Origin: Macrolepiota albuminosa
Lineage: Eukaryota; Basidiomycota; Agaricomycetes; Agaricales; Agaricaceae
NCBI GenBank assembly: GCA_027475525.1
Contig: JAMWFC010000117.1
Coordinates: forward strand, 3,458,183-3,522,182
Length of the DNA stretch: 64,000 bases
Direction of reading: 5' to 3'
Part shown: piece by piece, positions 11,051-22,967 of the stretch
Position numbering within the stretch: the first letter of the stretch is position 1
How the letters are laid out: each line of letters opens with the position of its first letter
The notes under the pieces: generated by a model
What the model was told of the DNA's origin: nothing
Seen by the model: the letters and a program-made list of their open reading frames with translations, nothing else
Databases searched by the model: none
Made by a program: the position numbers and the translations under genes

Positions 11051-12025
11051 TCATTGACGCACATGTGCAACAGCTGGTATCGCCAGACTCTCAGGCTGTC
11101 GGATTGCATCTCCACTACCCTGACCGGAGCCTGAGAGTAAGAGAGGATCTCGTGGCCCACGAGCATCATCCGTACCATGCACAGGCGGACGAAAATCTTC
11201 CACATTCCCAGGACCAAAGTCGTTTGCGGAAGTACCATTGCCACGTCGTGTGGGGGGCATCACGTTGAGTTCCAAAGCCACTTCCCTGTACTGAGGCGGC
11301 CCCCCGCAATTGTCATATGCTGGAAGTACATCTTTGTCACCGACGTAACCATCGTGGTCGGAGATATTAACGGAGTCTAGGACACGACGACCGGCTACAT
11401 CCGTGTCAAGTGCACGTGTGCGTCGTGAATATGGATATGGAGGGACCTCTGTTAAGCCGGTGGTACGTGGGAAGCGTCGGGGGAGAGCAGGGACATCAGT
11501 GTCCGGGGAAGAAGCACTCTGCCTAGACGACCAAAGAGATGTCCTGTTTCTTCTTCCAAAAACAAGTCTGATTGCAAGTGATGAAGCAAGTGAGAAGTAG
11601 GAGAAAATGGAGTATAGTTTCGTCAATAGGGGTAGACGGTGATATGACTATATGTACCTTTGAATCAAGAGCCCTCCAAAGATCACAGCCAATGCCGCAA
11701 CGAGAACGTATTCTAGAGCAACCTTCCAACGTTGATTTACTTTACACTCTGACGACAAAAAATATGAACACACCTTGGATATTGTCTGACTCTGACTGCT
11801 ACTGGATGACACTGGTGTGACCGAGGTCGGATCTTGAAAAAGCGGTTTATTGCTCGTTGTTGTAGTGGTCAAGCTAGTCGGTGTTGTCGAACTATGCGGC
11901 TGGTTCAGACTCGACTCAGAAGTTGTTTGCGATTCCGACGTCTGGAAAGCACGTCGCCAGACAGGCGTGGTACCTGGGAACTCTGTAGGAAATGCGTAAC
12001 TCATCGCACCTCGTCGAAGGTCCAT
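11051..12025 (-). CDS. single-pass membrane protein of unknown function
   Basis: Three exons on the minus strand (12025-11774, 11722-11658, 11567-11051) give 277 aa. The N-terminal ~80 residues are rich in Ser and Thr, as in an exposed glycosylated region. One hydrophobic segment follows, around VALEYVLVAALAVIFGGLLI. The C-terminal ~170 residues are hydrophilic and contain proline-tyrosine motifs (LPAYDNCGGPPQY) of the kind bound by WW domains of Rsp5-type ligases. I do not recognise a named family, but the layout is common among agaricomycete membrane proteins. The start is uncertain; an inner ATG (MSYAFPTEF) lies seven codons in and no signal peptide is seen, so an upstream exon is possible. 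About 200 bp separate it from the divergent uS19m gene. Confidence 0.65.
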
Positions 12026-12226
12026 GCTACAAGTGTGTCGATGACATGTACCACGATATATTCACGTTTTCGAAAGTCGACGAAGACGTCCGAGTCGGTC
12101 ACCAGACGTCATCTTTGCTTTTTCCTCTTAAGCGAAATGTGGTTTACTTAATCGTTACCGATCACGTGGGTGAGTATTTCCCGAAGTCCATAACAGCCGG
12201 TTTTGTCCAGTTTTCCAATCGCCAAA

Positions 12227-12671
12227 ATGCGGCCAACTATGCAACTTTTCAAGTCTGGGCGGTCAGCGTGGAAGGGTCAGTTCCGTCTCGACTTTCTTCT
12301 GAATCGTCATCAAATCTACGACTATAGGTCCATATTTTGTTGCTTTTCCAAACCTTCGTGAAGCTATTGCCAACCATCAAGCAATAAAGACCCAGGCGCG
12401 ATCATGTACAATATTACCTAACTTCGTTGGGTAAGTCAACCCCACAGGTCGCATGGTCTCTCAGCAATGCTCATGCTCTTCAGGGTTAAATTTATGGTCC
12501 ACAACGGCAAAGATTATCTCCCGGTAATGGTGACACAGGACATGGTCGGTCATAAGTTGGGAGAGTTTGCGCACACAAGGAAGAAATTTACCTACAAGTG
12601 CGTAATCCATCCTCTATCTTGGTTTATTGGGCTCTAACCGGCTCATGTGCAGGGCGACCAAAAACAAATAA
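12227..12671 (+). CDS. RSM19: mitochondrial small-subunit ribosomal protein uS19m
   Basis: Protein of the mitochondrial ribosome small subunit head, homologous to bacterial RpsS. Four exons (12227-12275, 12328-12430, 12484-12597, 12653-12671) give 94 aa. Family hallmarks are visible: SAWKGPYF near the N-terminus, then [20 protein letters not shown], the signature [16 protein letters not shown], and a basic end. The introns are 52-55 nt with GT..AG ends, and the phases close exactly. The length is usual for the family. It is easily missed because every exon is short. It shares a ~200-bp divergent upstream region with the membrane-protein gene. Confidence 0.92.
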
Positions 12672-12689
12672 CCTCGGTCGACTTCGTTC

Positions 12690-12942
12690 TTCGTTACTTC
12701 TATTTCGCTGTGTTACTATTTTGTCAAATTTACTATTGATGCTAATCCAGAAGGTTTGAACCTGGGTCCACTTCGTCTTTCATTGCTTCGATTGAAGCCT
12801 GTGTTACTATTTCGTGTGCTAATACAAAAGGGTTGCACCCGGGTCCACTTTACTTCGTCTTTCATTGCTTCTATTTCGAACCCTGTGCTACTATTTCGTC
12901 AAATTTACGATTGGATGATAATCCAGAAGGTTTGATCGTCGA
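12690..12942. repeat. degenerate tandem repeat, about three units of ~85 bp
   Basis: Three imperfect copies of a unit containing TCATTGCTTCTATTTCG, CTGTGTTACTATTTCGTCAA, AATCCAGAAGGTTTGA and GGGTCCACTT follow one another directly after the uS19m stop. The copies differ by substitutions and small indels, unlike the exact 77-bp duplications elsewhere, so these look like genuine old repeats. No function is evident. Confidence 0.75.
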
Positions 12943-14207
12943 CCGGTAGATAACAAGTAGCCAAATTCAACGCACCACTTGAACGAGGCCTCGAACTTCC
13001 CTGCTGTTCTGCTCTGGAGGATCCATGGTAACTAGGCAACCCTCGGAATCATCCTATTGGTATCATTACGTGCTTTAGTGTGAAAACTAGCCACCGAAGC
13101 GACCTCCTTTTATTCGGTGAAGCGTCGAATGGTAGCTGTAGATGGGTGATGAGAGTGGAGGGAAAGGGGGACGTGAATAGATGTAAAACAAGAGAAGGAA
13201 GAAAGGAATGGTGCGTTAACGACGCTTCTCGAGTGTGATCAATTGCAACGCTACTGCAGTGCAGGCGGCGTACAAACAAAGTTCCACTGGGACAATTACA
13301 GATAGTAGGTGTGAAGGTTCCAGCCTGTCAGAATCCAACTAGGTAGATGAATGGAAATATATAATGATGTAAGCAATGAGATAGCTTAAACAATTTAGAG
13401 TGAAGCAGGGTTTTGGAACTAAACATTGTGTTAATTCCACCTAGTTTGTAGACAAATACATAGTGATTGTATAGGAAAAGTCATAGGAGAAGAGAAATGA
13501 GAAGACTGCAGAATAGGGTGAGTCTATGGAGAAATCAACTCGTGAAATTGAAGGGAGAGAGAAAAGGAGAATCATGATGAAGATATGAGATAAGGATAAT
13601 TGAGTACAGAGATGTATGGAAGCTAGGTCGGAAATCGGAAGGGATTTTCCTTGACACAGCCCCAGTCCCTCCCCATGTCTGCTTCAATGTGGCAGCCTTT
13701 CTTTTAGGGTTAGACAGTTCCCTGCCCAGGTCCGCTCCGTGTGATCTCTTCCACAACTGGGTGGGCAATCACCTTCTTGTATAACTCTCTCGCATCTATC
13801 TCAGTACCCAAACGCACTGTTCGTTCCCCAGTTGGACAGTCCACTTGACTCTGATAATATTAGTCACTATCTATGTTCGTTGAGAGTGAAATAACTATCC
13901 CTTGGGTATTGCCGGTGCAGGTAGAGTCTCATTCTATGATATAGTCATCTGTTGTGAGGGTCGGGTGCCGACCCTCCCTTGGTTGTCCTGTCCTAAAGAA
14001 GGTTACTTACTATACACTCTACTGCTTCGGCTTAAACGGCATCTTGAACCTTGATGGATCTTTGATTCCAAGTTAAGTGTGAATGACTGCGGCTCTCTGA
14101 TTCGAAGGGACTTTGGCCGGCTCCTTTCATCTTCCATAGCTCTTCACTCACTGAAACTGCCTTCATACTAGTGCTCGGGTTATAACGCTAAGTTTTCTTT
14201 CCACACC
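12943..14207. other. intergenic region upstream of the P450
   Basis: No convincing coding sequence. Only short open frames without recognisable domains are present, and no clear LTR pair was seen. The last few hundred bases should contain the P450 promoter. Confidence 0.5.
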
Positions 14208-16479
14208 ATGCTGTCCTACTGGCAAATCATTGTAATCACTGCAGCCTCCATTGTAGCTACTCTCCACTTCACAAGGCGCTTTACAAGGTTTCCTCTTCCT
14301 CCTGGTCCCAGAGGATTGCCCGTGGTTGGTAACCTCTTCGGATTGCCAAGTTCCTTCGAATGGATAGCTTACGCACACTGGGGACGATATTTCAGTGAGC
14401 CATAAAGTCGTTGAATAGTTTAGTTTCTCTCAATCCAAGTCCGTTACTCCAGACTCCAATATCATATGTTTCAGCACACTTGGACGGAGTATCGTCGTCG
14501 TCAATACATTAGAAGCCACAAATGAGCTTTTCGAAAACAGATCCGCAAACTACTCCAGCAGGTACCTACCCGCGCTCGACTATTGGATTCTCGTACATCT
14601 ACTGACAGAAATCATCCAAGACCGCGGTTCGTCATGCTGAACGAGCTGTAAGAAGCTTGAATATTCCCGTTTGTATACGCATACTTGAAGTCCATAGAAT
14701 GCAGTGGAATTGGCTGTTTACATTTATGCCCTACGGTGATGCTTGGAGAACTCGCAGACGATTATTTCATCGAGGTCATCGAAAAATTATGAGTTGTAAT
14801 TAATACCTCTGACGATGGATTTTTTCCCAGAATTCAATCCTACCATGATCGACAGATACCAACCACAGGAACTCAAATGCACACGACGTATGCTTCGACG
14901 TCTTCTAGATAAGCCGGATGATTTTGCAAAGCATTTACGAGAGTAAGACATAGTTTTCTCTTGACCCTAATCCTTCTAATTGATGCCTCTTCGACAAAGC
15001 CTCGCGGGGGCTATTATCATGTCCGTTGCATATGGTATTGATGTCCTGCCGGAGAATGATCCATACATCGCGGTTGCAGAAACTGCAATGCATGGAATGA
15101 GCGAGGCCACAATTCCAGGAACTTTCCTAGTTGATTTTATCCCTCTGCTTAAATATATACCTGAGTGGATGCCTGGTGCAGATTTCAAGAGGAAGGCCAA
15201 GATGTGGCGGGAGTTTACCGCACAAGTTGTTGAAAAACCATTTGCCGTTGTACAGCAGAGTTTGGTTCGTACCTCTTTCTCTCTTTTGTCCTATTCCTCA
15301 CCATGTACTTCAAGGCCAAGGGAGAAGCCTTGCAGCCTTCCTTTGTCTCGTATTGTCTGGGAAGTATGGAATCATCAGTAGAGGATACCCACACCCAACA
15401 ACGCATCGTACAAGAAACCGCAGCAGGTTTATATGAAGGTTATTCAATCCCCAACAGTAAACTCCGTTGATACTTCCTGATTTCATCCACAGGCGGTTCA
15501 GACACAACAGTGTCGGCTATGAACACCTTTATTCTAGCAATGGTCTGTCACCCAGAAGTACAAAAGAAAGCACAAGAGGAACTCGACCGTGTTCTGCCTC
15601 CTGGGCATCTACCTGATTTCGGCGACGAACAAGCACTCCCATATATTTCCGCCATTGTGAAAGAAGTCCTCAGGTACGTGCTAAAAAGTCGGGCAGAAGT
15701 ATAACAAGAAAACCAATTATTTGTCCTTCAGATGGCAACCTCCAGTCCCACTCGGTCAGTCTCGTTCCTGGAAGATCATTTTCTTAGAGTCTAAAGTGTG
15801 ACGTCGAGCAGCGGTCCCGCATTCTGCTACCGATAACGATGTTTATAACAATTACCTTATTCCTGCAGGTTCTACTGTCATCGGGAATGCGTGGTAAGAG
15901 GATGATGGTTTCACTATTCCAGTACTTCGACGTGTATTCTGACAACGTGATTCTGAAGGGCCATCCTTCATGACGAGTGCGTTGATACCATTTCAATGTG
16001 AGCTCCAACACGGCTCTTATCATTGTTAGGACAATGTATCCTGATCCTAACACCTTCAATCCGGATCGCTTCATGAAAGACGGAAAGCTCAACCCAGAAA
16101 TCCGCGACCCCAGCGTAGTATTCGGGTTTGGAAGACGGTGAGAACAAAACGAAGCGAAATCAATCTTCATCTTTTTAGTGATAGTTTTTGAAAGAATCTG
16201 TCCTGCTCGTCACATGGCCAATTCATCGATCTGGATTGCGGCAGCATCCATACTCAGGACGTTCACCCTGTCCAAGGCTATTGATGACAACGGTCGTACA
16301 ATAGAGCCCTCTCAGGAATATAACTCGGGTCTTATCTCGTGAGTAATCCGCCTTCCTTGCAAACTATCAATAACAGTGTATTGACAACTTCGAGTAGTCA
16401 TCCACTGCCTTTTAGATGTACTATTCGTCCGCGCTCCCCGGAAGCAGTGTCCCTCATTCACCTTGCCACCGAGTTATGA
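14208..16479 (+). CDS. cytochrome P450 monooxygenase (agaricomycete type)
   Basis: Membrane-anchored heme monooxygenase. Fourteen exons (14208-14394, 14453-14561, 14609-14647, 14698-14774, 14831-14942, 15000-15264, 15315-15426, 15493-15673, 15732-15754, 15812-15893, 15959-15976, 16030-16137, 16195-16338, 16398-16479) give 512 aa, full length for the class. Visible landmarks: an N-terminal hydrophobic anchor, the Pro-rich hinge PLPPGPRGLPVVGN, an I-helix AGGSDTT, a K-helix ExxR (KEVLR), a PERF-type NPDRF, and the heme loop FGFGRRICPA, where Ala replaces the usual final Gly. Exon 11 is only 18 nt. The type resembles proteins often labelled O-methylsterigmatocystin oxidoreductase; the substrate cannot be told. 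No biosynthetic cluster surrounds it. Confidence 0.93.
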
Positions 16480-16771
16480 CCAGACTTACGACCGATACTT
16501 TTTCCATATGATATGTAAACCTTACCAACGACCCAGAGAACATGTCACAAATTATGCCCCTCATATATCCATATCGTTTCCTCATTTGTGCGTTAGTTCC
16601 AAGATCATAGGTCATTGCTTGCTACGTGTATGTATACATCATTGAGCACTGAAAGCATATCAGTAAGCCCTTGACTAGCAAGTATCAAACAGTCCACAAG
16701 AATTCCTTCAATGCTTTCCTGAAGAGAGAGTGCGCACAACTGAAATGTCAAACCGCTCACTACGCCTACGC

Positions 16772-19430
16772 CTACCGAACCCTGCGATAGAACAGCAAAT
16801 ACGCAGCCTTGTTCTCATCCTCATACTGAGGCACGAACACATCCTCCAAACGGACATCAGAAACAAGCTCATCATCGATGCGCATCCATCCTTCGGCCGC
16901 ATTCCGCCCTGGATGTAGAACGTCCAACGTGTAATGTCCACCGGACGCAGACTGGCCGTGGTGGTACAGAGCTATGTAGTAAATTGAATTTCGTTAAAGC
17001 AGGAATCAACCCCAAGTAAATGAGAGCTACGTACCTCCAAACAGCTTATACTGGGCTGCTGGTCCCCGCCGCAGTGCCGGCGCCATAACTTCGTCGCCGA
17101 CCTCCAACTCCCCACCCCACTGCACAGCCTTCCCAACTTTGACAACGCCACCTACATCTTTATCATAGAAGAACCGCTTGAATGCAACAACCAGCACAGG
17201 CGGAAGCGCTTCCAACAAATGCTGGATCGACGCTTGACGCGCGGAATCAAGTTCAAGAAGCTGCGGCGCAGCCATATGCGCGAGAGCGTCTTGAACAGTA
17301 TGTATTGAGTCTGTTTGTATGTCGAGACGAAGTGCTCGCCACGCTTCGATTGTTGTTGAGTCTTTTTGGCCAAGTGATTTGAGCATTGAGCGGACTTTAC
17401 CGCCGAATATGCGGGTGATGGGTGTTTCGACTGCTTTTATCTACATCCAGGTAATGAGCATCCGCGTACATGGGGTAAGAGAAAGGGGGGGAAAAGGGAA
17501 CGTACTGTGCGTGTAATAACCGTCCTATTCCGCTTCCCAACCTCCAACCAACCTTCCTCCTTCTCCTCCTCTACCTCTCTCTCCTCCACACCACTATCTG
17601 CCTTCTTCGCTTTCACTTTCGCCTTCTTCGCAGGTGGCGGTGACCCCGAAAGCGCCTGGACAACAGCAACCAATTCCTCCTCCAACGCATCGAGGAAAAA
17701 CCCAAGGAACTCCTCCGCGTCTTCTTGCTGTCCACTACGCATTCCATCAAATACCGTCTTCTCCTTCATCGCGTCGTAGACATAGCTAGGCAAAAATGCT
17801 GCCTCGCCATCGTCATCTATCTCGCCACCACTCTCGTCGCGTTCTTTCCCCTTTCCTTTTCCATTCATAGGGCCACTGACCTTCGCACCACGCTCCGCTT
17901 TCCTTGGAGCCGGTGAAAACTCGCGTATGAACTCGACCATGGCGTCAACAAGCGGCGTTGGTCCCTTGACCTCCTTCTCGCCGCCTGCACGGAACCCAAA
18001 TCCGTACCGCCCAAGCTCGGTGAACAGGCGATGGAACGGTGGGCAGAAGAGAAGGACCTGCAGGACGGAGTTTGCAAAGCACATATTGCCGGAGTTGATT
18101 AGACCACGGGGACGAATGACGGGGACACTGCCGATTTCCGGTACAGACATAAGGAGGGCTAGAAGCTCCTGACGTTTTGTGTGTGGGAGAGAGAGAACAG
18201 GATGGGCAAATGATGTTTGTTGTTGGAGATTCGAGCTTGAGTTCGCAGGTATTGACAAAAATTGTTGAGGAGTTGAAGCGGGAACGGAGATACCGACGAC
18301 GTTGGAAGTAGGAAGACGCTTATGGCCGGGGGCAGGAGGAACTGAAGAGCTAGGTTGAAAGAGAGAAGCCCATGATTGTTTTGGAGCAGATTGTACAGGA
18401 GTGGGTGTGGGTACAGGTTCTGGTGGCGGTAAAGACGAAGAAGGTACTACAGTGGCAGGGCAGGTCATTGGAATGGAAACAGTCTTGGATGCATTATAAT
18501 CCGGAGAAACTGAAAGTGATGTAACAGAAGTGGCGGGAGAGGCAGCCGCTGGTGTGTCCAGGTCTGTCACGCTGGATGATGGAACAGTAGAGGACGGCGC
18601 AGCTTCGGATCCGCCTATAGGCGATTCATAAGTGTGTTCGTGTTCAGGTTCAGGTTCAAAATCAGGTTGAGGTTCAATGTGTAGCGGAGGGTATGATGAG
18701 TCTGGTTCAAGCTCTTCTATCAACAGAACTGGAGTCATTGGTGGAGTGGGTAGTTCCAAAGCGTGTTGTACAACATAAGGTGGTGGCATAGCACCTGGGG
18801 AAATAATGATTCCGGGAGCCTGAGATGGATCCTGCGGCCTTCGAGACCACACTGCCCATTCTATGACCGGATTTTGAACTTTAGGTTGAGGTGGTGGTGA
18901 AGGAGGTGAAGGGGGAGGAGGAGAATGGACTGGCTGTGGCTGCGGTGGCGGTGGTGCAGGTGCAGGTGGCGGATGAGCGGGAGTAGGAGCAGGAGAATGA
19001 GATGCAGATGAGTGGTGTGAATTTGGAACTTTCTGGTGATGCATAGAATAAGGATCCGGTGGCGGCATGAAAAGCTGTTTTGGAAGCGGCGAAAGCGGTG
19101 TCATTCCATTTGGATATACATAACCATGCGTTGGAAAGTGCGTTGCGAACGTCGTCGCCGTCGACGACGACGGGTCGGGATACATGGCCTGAATGTTTTT
19201 TGTCAGTTTTTTATGAAGCATTCAATAGTGAACTATGATAGTACTTACGGTATAGCTTTTCCAATCAGCTGTAATCGCTGATTTTCCAGTTTTTTTTTGG
19301 GTTGTATGTGGTTCCAATCGATGGCAACGGGCACAGCGGAAACTTTTTGTTGAGCTATCGTCAGCAATTGCTTCAACCGCCAAATATGCACAAACACAAA
19401 ACCGGCATCAATTGTCCTTAGATCTGTTGT
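16772..19430 (-). CDS. UBP3: ubiquitin carboxyl-terminal hydrolase, UBP3/USP10 type
   Basis: Cysteine-type deubiquitinase. Exons supported on the minus strand: about 19430-19249, 19188-17506, 17440-17035 and 16971-16772. The N-terminal ~350 residues are low-complexity (Pro, Ser, Thr). The catalytic Cys box is RPRGLINSGNMCFANSVLQV. A QQEDAEEFL motif follows at the usual spacing, and the His box reads YHHGQSASGGHYTLDVLH, with the protein ending YLLFYRRVR. An acidic, Lys-rich insert separates the Cys box from the rest. Upstream of 19188 an open exon continues in phase to about 19430 with no clear initiator ATG, so the start is unresolved and a further 5' exon is likely. It is convergent with the P450 (292 bp between stops). 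UBP3 acts with Bre5 in vesicle traffic and ribophagy in yeast. Confidence 0.9.
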
Positions 19431-20608
19431 GGAAAGCTAACAATTCCGAATGAGATGTATTATCAGACTCTCTTTGGTAGACTGAAACGCTTCGGGGATC
19501 TGGGGCTATCACGCTGAAACCAGACTCAACGTCCAAAGAATCAAGTGACCCTTACGTGGATCCAAGTCCTCTTCTATCTTGATTAAAAGATTGACATACT
19601 ACAGCATTCACAGGACAAGTACGTATCATGTTACATGTAGCTGTGTGTACGCTCATCTGCGCAAAAGGGATTCTTAGCATAAACAGTGAACATAGAACGT
19701 CTCCACCTGTGTTCTGTCCGTCCCGATCATGTAGTCCTGAAGCTCGTGTGGATTCAGCGCAGGGCAGCCAGCGTTAAGCACGTCAAGAATAGCATGTCTC
19801 GATATTGATTGGCCCCGTGACTCAGCCTATCAATGAGAAAATTCCAGAAATGAATTTTGGAATCCCATATATTCAATAGTTCGCACTCCAGATATGTTTC
19901 AGCGTATTCTGCAGGAATTGGGTCCCAGTGATCGACTTCTTTGATGCTCTTGAAACCGGATAGCTACTGTGGGTACATCTGGTTGAATTCACTAGTACTG
20001 TCATTCTCTCGGCGGTGCATTCCAGAATGTCGTGCCGCGATTATACTTCTCGCACTTGCCGTCTGTCCATCATGGAGCTCTACGCCAGGGTGCGATACTG
20101 TTCAATTTTTATTAATTGTCCCCATCATTATGTGCATTATCACTATCTCGAAGAATGAGAACCGAAAAGAACCTTAATTTCCACTCACCTGCACATGATA
20201 TGGTGTAATTCTTGACGAGACCAACTTTATAAACCCGAAAATGGGTCTCTGGAATCCACGCTCTCAAACACATGACATTCTTACCTTTTCTTTTTCTTGC
20301 GGCTATCGCTTCACATCTGATGATAGGATCCAAGAAGAATCTACCTCGGTTTCGCATGTTCTCAGCCAATAGCCGCGCAGGACATCGCGTGGTTGACCTA
20401 TACATCCACACCAATAGGTGTTATATTTGTGAATCAATACATATGGAACCAATCTGTATTGCGCGTCTTCTTCGGGGGATTTAGAAGGACAGTTAATATA
20501 CTCTCGGTCGACTGCAAGATCAAGTCTCATCCTGAGTCTACTTCCGCCACTTATTTCAGGCATATAAAAGGCCCCATTGACACGACATCGATAGCAAGTC
20601 CACTCCCA
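19431..20608. other. intergenic region between divergent genes
   Basis: Probably holds the 5' end of the deubiquitinase gene and the promoter of the S28 peptidase gene. A TATA-like box (ATATAAAAG) lies about 40 bp upstream of the peptidase ATG. No other gene is recognised. Confidence 0.55.
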
Positions 20609-22967
20609 ATGCTCTTCTCTCTTTCTCTGGGCACGCTCGTGCTGGCGCAGCTCGTAGGCGCCGTGCTCCCCGATGGGCGGATGCACGGTAACATGATAAG
20701 CCGACCTTTCATCCCGAAAGTGGCCTTCGAGAAATCCAGCGTTCCTGTCACGAGTCGCAATGGGACGGTACTTCCTCCCTATGACACGACGTACGAATTT
20801 GACCAACTCATCGATCACAACAATCCCTCACTCGGGACGTTCAAACAACGCTTCTGGCACACCTATGAATTTTACGAACCCGGTGCGCCTTGTGATCTTC
20901 ATACAGTGCGACTGAAAATCTAACCTTGGCAAAATTGTAGGCGGGCCAATCATCCTTATGACACCTGGAGAAACCAACGCAGATGGTATCCTCTCTCCAC
21001 CTCTTTGCTTTCTTTTCGCTGCTCACTTCGACAACTTCAAGGCTACTTCACCTACCTAACTAACAGCACCATCAACGGACTAATCGCGCAACAGCAAAAC
21101 GCCAGCGTGGTCGTAATGGAACACCGATTCTACGGCCTCAGTAATCCCCGCCCGGATTTGACAGTAGAGAGTCTGAAATTACACACCCTGCAACAGGCGA
21201 TTGATGATTTAGTCTATTTTGCTGAAAATGTGAACTTGCCGATGCCTGGAGGTGATAACCTAGGACCGGATGTGGCACCATGGATCTTGACTGGGGGAAG
21301 TTACTCAGGTATCCATCGACCTAATTCTGATAAGAAGATGCATATTGACGTGTTGTAGGTGCTCTCACGAGCTGGACAATGGTCAAGTGTGTCTTTCTTT
21401 GCGGAAATTCGTACATGGTGTTCATTTGTGATTCATAGCAAACCTGGTGTCTTCTGGGCAGGTTACTCCTCTTCCGGTGTAGTCGAAGCTATCCTGTCAG
21501 TTTCCCAGCTATCGTTCAGCTTTTCCCTCGCTGAGTTCGTTCATGGTGTTACAGGGACTTCTGGGAATATTTCGAGCCGGTCCGTCTCAACATGCCACAG
21601 AACTGCTCCGCTGATATCCAGGCGGTGATCGCACACATCGACGAAGTTTTCACTGGGACTAACGAGACAGCTATTCAAGCCATCAAAGACAACTTCGGTC
21701 TAGGTGCAATGACACATCTGGATGATGTCGCCGGTGCTCGTAAGTTTGCCATGATTAGAGAAGTCATAATGATGCCTGATGCTCGTTAGTGCGCAACAAC
21801 TTATGGGACTGGCAATCCCTGCAAGTTTACTCAGGACCTGGGACACGGTTCTACCAGTCCTGCGATGCGTTGGAAGTCAAGAACGGCGAGGTTGCGCCTG
21901 AGTCTGGTTGGGGCTTGGATCACGCTCTGGATGCTTGGGGTACTTATTGGAGGGAAACGTATTATCAGCAAAGTGAGTATACACCTCCTGCTTGCCTTTC
22001 ATAATTTGATCCCGTTCCTTAACAACAACTCTCAGTTTGTGGTAGTCTGGATGCTGTGTGAGTCATCATAATGTGCCTGTAACATACAAATGAGTTGATT
22101 TGTCCTCCATCTAGTGACTGCTTGGGGACGTATGACGGGACTCAAGCTTATTACACCGATACGGAGGTCGATAATGCAAATAGGTCCTGGTTCTGGATTG
22201 TGTAAGCACCCTTTTACGTGACAGATATTGTCTCAAACACCTAACTCGTGAACAGGTGCAATGAAGTTGGATATCTTCAGGCTCGTCCTGTTTCTGCGTA
22301 CTAAAATAATTGATAATTCATCGATTATCTTCTAATAGGAAGGCGCACCTGAAGGACACCCCACGCTCGTAACACGTATCGTCCAACCTCCCTATGACTT
22401 GGTGAGCCGTCATCGATCGTCCCAGTGTTGTAGATATTAACAAGTTCCAATTCCAGCGTCAATGCAAGATGATGTTCCCCGGTGCCTTCCCGGAAGAAGT
22501 CAATGTACAGGTCAATCGCACCAACGAACTCTACGAAGGCTGGGACGTCAGAATCGAACGTCTCTTCTTCGCCACTGGAACGCGTATGATTATTTCTAAA
22601 GCACAATGGCTGGCATATCTTTAATTAAAAACGCATCTTCTCTACAGGTGATCCATGGAAGGATGCCACAGTATCTGCAACAGACGCCAACGTGCCGAGC
22701 ACAGCCTTGCAGCCCATTGGACTAGGCGACGGGTTCCATTGCTCGGACTTGCTCACTAGGTCTGGACAGCTTGACGCCACTGTACTCAAGGTTCAAACAG
22801 ACGCCCTCGCTTCTATGAAGACGTGGCTTGCGTCTTGGGAGCCAAAAAGCAAGGGCAAAGCAACGTCTGCCAAGAAGAGTGTCCCCGTTTCCGACAACCA
22901 GACGCCTAGAGCACACCCTGTCAAACCTATCAACGCTTTCAACAGGGGAATAGGTTCTGCACAATAG
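20609..22967 (+). CDS. secreted serine peptidase, family S28 (prolyl Xaa carboxypeptidase-like)
   Basis: Alpha/beta-hydrolase peptidase of the S28 family (lysosomal Pro-X carboxypeptidase/DPP7 relatives), which cleaves next to proline. The start MLFSLSLGTLVLAQLVGAV is a signal peptide, so the protein is secreted or vacuolar. About a dozen exons can be followed; the first is 20609-20882 and the second 20941-20985. Landmarks: QRFWHTYEFYEPGGPI, VVVMEHRFYG, the nucleophile elbow GGSYSGA (split by an intron after SG), FWAGYSSSGVVEA, an Asp in DPWKDAT, and the His in GDGFHCSDL. All three catalytic residues are present and no stop interrupts the chain. Several Asn-x-Ser/Thr sites fit secretion. The tail is Lys-rich. 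A role in protein degradation outside the cell is inferred. Confidence 0.9.

Noticed and set aside
14208..22967. A secondary-metabolite cluster around the P450
   Set aside because: Neighbours are a deubiquitinase, a ribosomal protein and a peptidase. No synthase, transporter or regulator is nearby.
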